Below, piece after piece: positions 7,253 through 9,878 of a stretch of 9,878 nt of DNA (position 1 is its first letter; the number at the start of each line of letters is the position of its first letter). The translations under genes and the position numbers were made by a program. Location of the stretch: positions 1 to 9,878 of the forward strand of contig JAPYQV010000065.1 of the NCBI GenBank assembly GCA_029937205.1, given 5' to 3'. This DNA is from Alphaproteobacteria bacterium. GTDB lineage: Bacteria > Pseudomonadota > Alphaproteobacteria > UBA828. The notes beneath the pieces are model-generated. The model was not told the DNA's origin and did not search any database. It worked only from the letters and a program-made list of their open reading frames with translations.

Positions 7253-8846
7253 TCGCTTGGCGTTTCAAATCGTCGCGCAGCAGCTTGTAAACGATGCCGT
7301 CATGGAGCGCGCTGTAGGAGGCGTCGATTACATTGTCCGAGACACCCACGGTCGACCAATTGTCGACGCCGTCGGTGGAATCGATCATCACCCGGATGCG
7401 CGCCTTGGTGCCGCCCTCGGAATTCAGGATGCGCACCTTGTAATCGATCAGGCGAAGATCATCCAGCGCCGGATAAACATCGGCGAGGGCCTTTCGGAGG
7501 GCGACATCGAGGGCATGCACCGGCCCCGCCCCTTCGGCCACCATCATGTGGCGGTTCTGCCCGACCTGTACCCGCACGGACGCCTCCGAGAGGGTAACGA
7601 GGTCGCCGCGCGGATCGATGCGGCGCTCATCGATCACGCGGAAACTATCGAGACGGAAGAAGTTGGGCAGCGTCCCCAGGCTTTTTCGCGCCAGCAACTC
7701 GAAGCTCGCATCGGCGCCACCGTAATCGAGCCCGTCGCGCTCATTTTCCTGCAAGGTTTCAATCAGGCGCAAGGTCGCCGGATCATCGCCATCGGCCGCA
7801 AGGCCGAGGGCTGCCAAACGGGCGAGATAGTTGCCCTGTTCCACTTCCTCCTCAGACGCAATACGGCGCTGATTACCGACCGCCTGAGGATCAATATGCT
7901 CGAAACGCGCAACCGTTGCTGCCATTGCGGCGCCGTAGAGGCCTTCGCCATGGCTAAACGCCTGGGCGCCGACGAACGGTGTCCGGGTCTGAGAGGGTTG
8001 GTTCAGGCGCGCATCGACAAGCTGCGACACGGCGCTAAGGCGGCTCATTTTTTCCGCCGTCACAGCCGCCTCGAATCCCATCTTCAGCACCAAATTGGGG
8101 ATTACAACGGCCAGGTCCGCATTGCCGCAGCGCACACCGAGCGCGTTAAACGTGCCGTGCACCTGATGGGCGCCGACGCGCACGGCGGCCAGGCTACCGG
8201 CCACCGCATTGCCGCTGTCATTCAGGCATTCGATGCCGATATGGCTGCTCGGCAGTGCCTTGGCCACTTCTTCAACAATTTCGGCGATCTCATGCGCCAG
8301 GGTGCCGCCGTTGCTGTCGCACAGCACCACCCAGCGCGCGCCATGAATATAGGCGGTTGCCGCGCACTCAAGCGCGTAGTGCGCATCGGCCTTGAAGCCA
8401 TCGAAAAAATCACCGCACAGGAACATTGTCTCCTCGGCCCACCCGGCGATGTGCGACACGCTCTCGGCGATCATATCGATATACTCGCGTGCCTCGGCGC
8501 CAAACTGGGAGCGCGCGTGGCCCTTGGATGCCGTACCTGCCAAGGTGACGATGCGTGCGCCGCTCGACCGTGCCCGGGTGAGGGCCGGATCGCCGGCGGC
8601 GCTGTCGCCGAGCGATTGCAAACGCGACAGTGCGGTCAGGCGCGCGTGGTCGTATTTGGGCGCGGCGGCGAACAGCGCATCGTCGCCGGAGCGCGAACCC
8701 GGCTGGCCGCCTTCAACATAATCGACGCCGAGGCCATCCAATGCCTCGGCGATGGCCAGTTTGTCGGCGGTGGAAAATTCGCCACCATCCTGCTGCGCGC
8801 CTCTGCGCAGGCTGCAGTCGTAAATATATATCTGCTTGTTCGCCAT
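7239..8846 (-). CDS. Citramalate synthase-like protein lacking the catalytic and metal-binding residues
   Basis: A 535-residue protein with the full layout of CimA: a TIM barrel (about 5-270), a linker, and a LeuA-type regulatory domain (about 395-523). True CimA condenses acetyl-CoA and pyruvate to (R)-citramalate for isoleucine synthesis. Similarity is clear in V-D-Y-V-E-G-G-x-P-G-S (41-51), F-F-D-G-F-K-A (147-153), L-C-D-S-N-G-G-T-L (175-183), N-D-S-G-N-A-V-A (209-216) and the C-terminal V-I-D-A-S-Y-x-A-L-H-D (506-516). Key residues are changed. L-R-D-G is L-R-R-G (Arg15 for the metal Asp), H-x-H is E-C-L (206-208), E-H before F-F-D-G is G-D (145-146), the Glu of G-E-R-C-G-N is Val238, and the conserved His of the G-G-L-H motif is Tyr304. 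Arg14 and Asn242 remain. The ATG at 8846 follows AGGGCGGG, eight bases behind cysS; an upstream ATG at 8873 lies inside cysS. No frameshift or stop is seen, so I call it intact but probably not a citramalate synthase. Confidence 0.85.
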   Translation of the reverse strand: MANKQIYIYDCSLRRGAQQDGGEFSTADKLAIAEALDGLGVDYVEGGQPGSRSGDDALFAAAPKYDHARLTALSRLQSLGDSAAGDPALTRARSSGARIVTLAGTASKGHARSQFGAEAREYIDMIAESVSHIAGWAEETMFLCGDFFDGFKADAHYALECAATAYIHGARWVVLCDSNGGTLAHEIAEIVEEVAKALPSSHIGIECLNDSGNAVAGSLAAVRVGAHQVHGTFNALGVRCGNADLAVVIPNLVLKMGFEAAVTAEKMSRLSAVSQLVDARLNQPSQTRTPFVGAQAFSHGEGLYGAAMAATVARFEHIDPQAVGNQRRIASEEEVEQGNYLARLAALGLAADGDDPATLRLIETLQENERDGLDYGGADASFELLARKSLGTLPNFFRLDSFRVIDERRIDPRGDLVTLSEASVRVQVGQNRHMMVAEGAGPVHALDVALRKALADVYPALDDLRLIDYKVRILNSEGGTKARIRVMIDSTDGVDNWSTVGVSDNVIDASYSALHDGIVYKLLRDDLKRQANGGN

Positions 8847-8854
8847 ATCCCGCC

Positions 8855-9878
8855 CTACCCGGCACGCCGCCAATCGGTGCTGCCGTCCGGCCTATCCTCC
8901 AGGATGATGCCATTTTCGGCCAGGGCATCGCGAATATTATCCGCCGCCGCGAAATCCTTGGCTTTGCGTGCTTCCAGCCGCAGGCTGATTTGCGCCTCGA
9001 TATGGCCGACATCGCTCTCCGCTTCGCCGCCCTTGAACCAGGCTTCCGGGTCTTTCTGCAAAATACCGAGAGTGTTGGCGCTGGCGAGCAAGTTTGAACG
9101 ATGCCCAGCGCATTCAGAAACGTTCATCTTCGACAGGTCATCGGCCTGACGCTCGAGAACACTCAGGGCCATGGGCGTATTCAGGTCATCATGAAGTGCG
9201 GCAAGAAATGGGTCGCCTTCCGCTGAATTGGCAGATTCTTGTGCACTTGGCGCGCCTTCGGTTTTCTGCAGCACACGATAGAGCCGATCGAGGCGCGTGC
9301 GCGCCTGTTGCACACCCTCTTCCGTCCAATCGAGCGGATGGCGGTAGTGGGTACTGAGCATCATCAGGCGGAGAACTTCGCCCGGCGCGCCTTCGAGAGC
9401 CTGGCGGATGGTGATGAAGTTGCCGAGGGATTTGGACATCTTCTCGCCATTCACCGAGAGAAATCCGTTGTGCACCCAATGGCGCACGAAATCATGGTCC
9501 GGGCAGGCGCATTCGCTTTGCGCGACTTCGTTCTCGTGGTGCGGGAAGATCAAATCGGCGCCGCCGCCATGAATATCGACGGTCAGCCCGAGATGCTTGC
9601 GGCTCATGGCCGAGCATTCGATATGCCAGCCCGGCCGGCCGCGGCCCCACGGGCTGTCCCAGCCCGGCAGGTCGTCAGAGCTTGGCTTCCACAGAACAAA
9701 ATCCGCCGGGTCTTGTTTGTAGGGCGCGACTTCTACGCGCGCGCCGGCCACCATTTCCTCGCGGTCGCGGTGCGATAGCTTGCCGTAATTGGGGTTTGAC
9801 GGCACATGAAAAAGCACGTGCCCGTCCTTAAAATAGGCGTGCTCCTTGTCGATGAGCGTTTCGATGATCTCGATCATC
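8855..9878 (-). CDS. cysS: Cysteinyl-tRNA synthetase, C-terminal three quarters
   Basis: About 341 residues of CysRS are visible; the gene continues past the right edge, so roughly the first 120 residues, including the H-I-G-H ATP-binding motif, are missing from the window only. The enzyme charges tRNA-Cys with cysteine in the cytosol. Counting from the Met at 9877, the zinc ligands are Cys88 (W-H-I-E-C-S-A-M), His113 and Glu117 (F-P-H-H-E-N-E), with the same spacing as Cys209, His234 and Glu238 of the E. coli enzyme. K-M-S-K-S, the second ATP motif, is at 146-150. The C-terminal region with A-R-x-x-K-D-F-A-A-A-D-x-I-R-D-A-L is the anticodon-recognising end typical of bacterial CysRS. The TAG stop is eight bases before the citramalate-synthase-like gene, so cysS leads this minus-strand operon or is cotranscribed from further upstream. 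Confidence 0.97.
   Translation of the reverse strand, partial: MIEIIETLIDKEHAYFKDGHVLFHVPSNPNYGKLSHRDREEMVAGARVEVAPYKQDPADFVLWKPSSDDLPGWDSPWGRGRPGWHIECSAMSRKHLGLTVDIHGGGADLIFPHHENEVAQSECACPDHDFVRHWVHNGFLSVNGEKMSKSLGNFITIRQALEGAPGEVLRLMMLSTHYRHPLDWTEEGVQQARTRLDRLYRVLQKTEGAPSAQESANSAEGDPFLAALHDDLNTPMALSVLERQADDLSKMNVSECAGHRSNLLASANTLGILQKDPEAWFKGGEAESDVGHIEAQISLRLEARKAKDFAAADNIRDALAENGIILEDRPDGSTDWRRAG

Noticed and set aside
7239..8846. The possibility that the citramalate-synthase-like gene is a pseudogene.
   Set aside because: There is no stop or frameshift in 535 codons, both domains are complete, and codon use matches its neighbours. Loss is confined to functional positions, which suits a pseudoenzyme better than neutral decay.
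7005..9149. A 714-codon open frame on the plus strand.
   Set aside because: It is wholly antisense to trmJ, the citramalate-synthase-like gene and cysS, which all have clear family motifs. The translation shows no recognisable domain; long open shadows are common in GC-rich DNA.

Overview
The window looks like the chromosome of an alphaproteobacterium, probably Rhodospirillales-like. The basis is the gene order purC-purS-purQ-purL-bolA-grxD, the GC-rich codon use (my visual impression, not computed), a three-part FGAM synthase (PurS, PurQ and a short PurL), and similarity of the products to alphaproteobacterial families. No mobile element, tRNA, rRNA or CRISPR array is visible, and no gap without a gene exceeds 300 bases.

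Left part, plus strand (1-4622): the 3' end of purC, then purS, purQ and purL, with ATGA overlaps at purS/purQ and purQ/purL. Together these make SAICAR synthetase and FGAM synthase of de novo purine synthesis. The strand continues with bolA and grxD, a known iron-sulfur protein pair, and a DOPA 4,5-dioxygenase-family gene. A short tandem repeat covers the bolA stop codon.

Middle part, minus strand (4772-6433): an exported alpha-class carbonic anhydrase with a histidine-rich linker, then rpsD (ribosomal protein S4) with a clear intrinsic terminator behind it. Ahead of rpsD is a near-consensus sigma-70 promoter. Between promoter and start codon lies a GC-rich hairpin followed by six U residues, so the rpsD leader may be an attenuator or an S4-responsive element.

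Right part, minus strand (6461-9878): a tight operon cysS (5' end outside the window), a citramalate-synthase-like gene and trmJ. The citramalate-synthase-like protein is the most interesting object here. It is full length and keeps its regulatory domain, but it lacks nearly every residue that makes the family an enzyme: the metal-binding Asp is Arg, the HxH metal motif is E-C-L, the Glu-His of the EHFFDG motif is Gly-Asp, the Glu of GERxGN is Val and a conserved active-site His is Tyr. It is probably a pseudoenzyme or an enzyme with changed chemistry.
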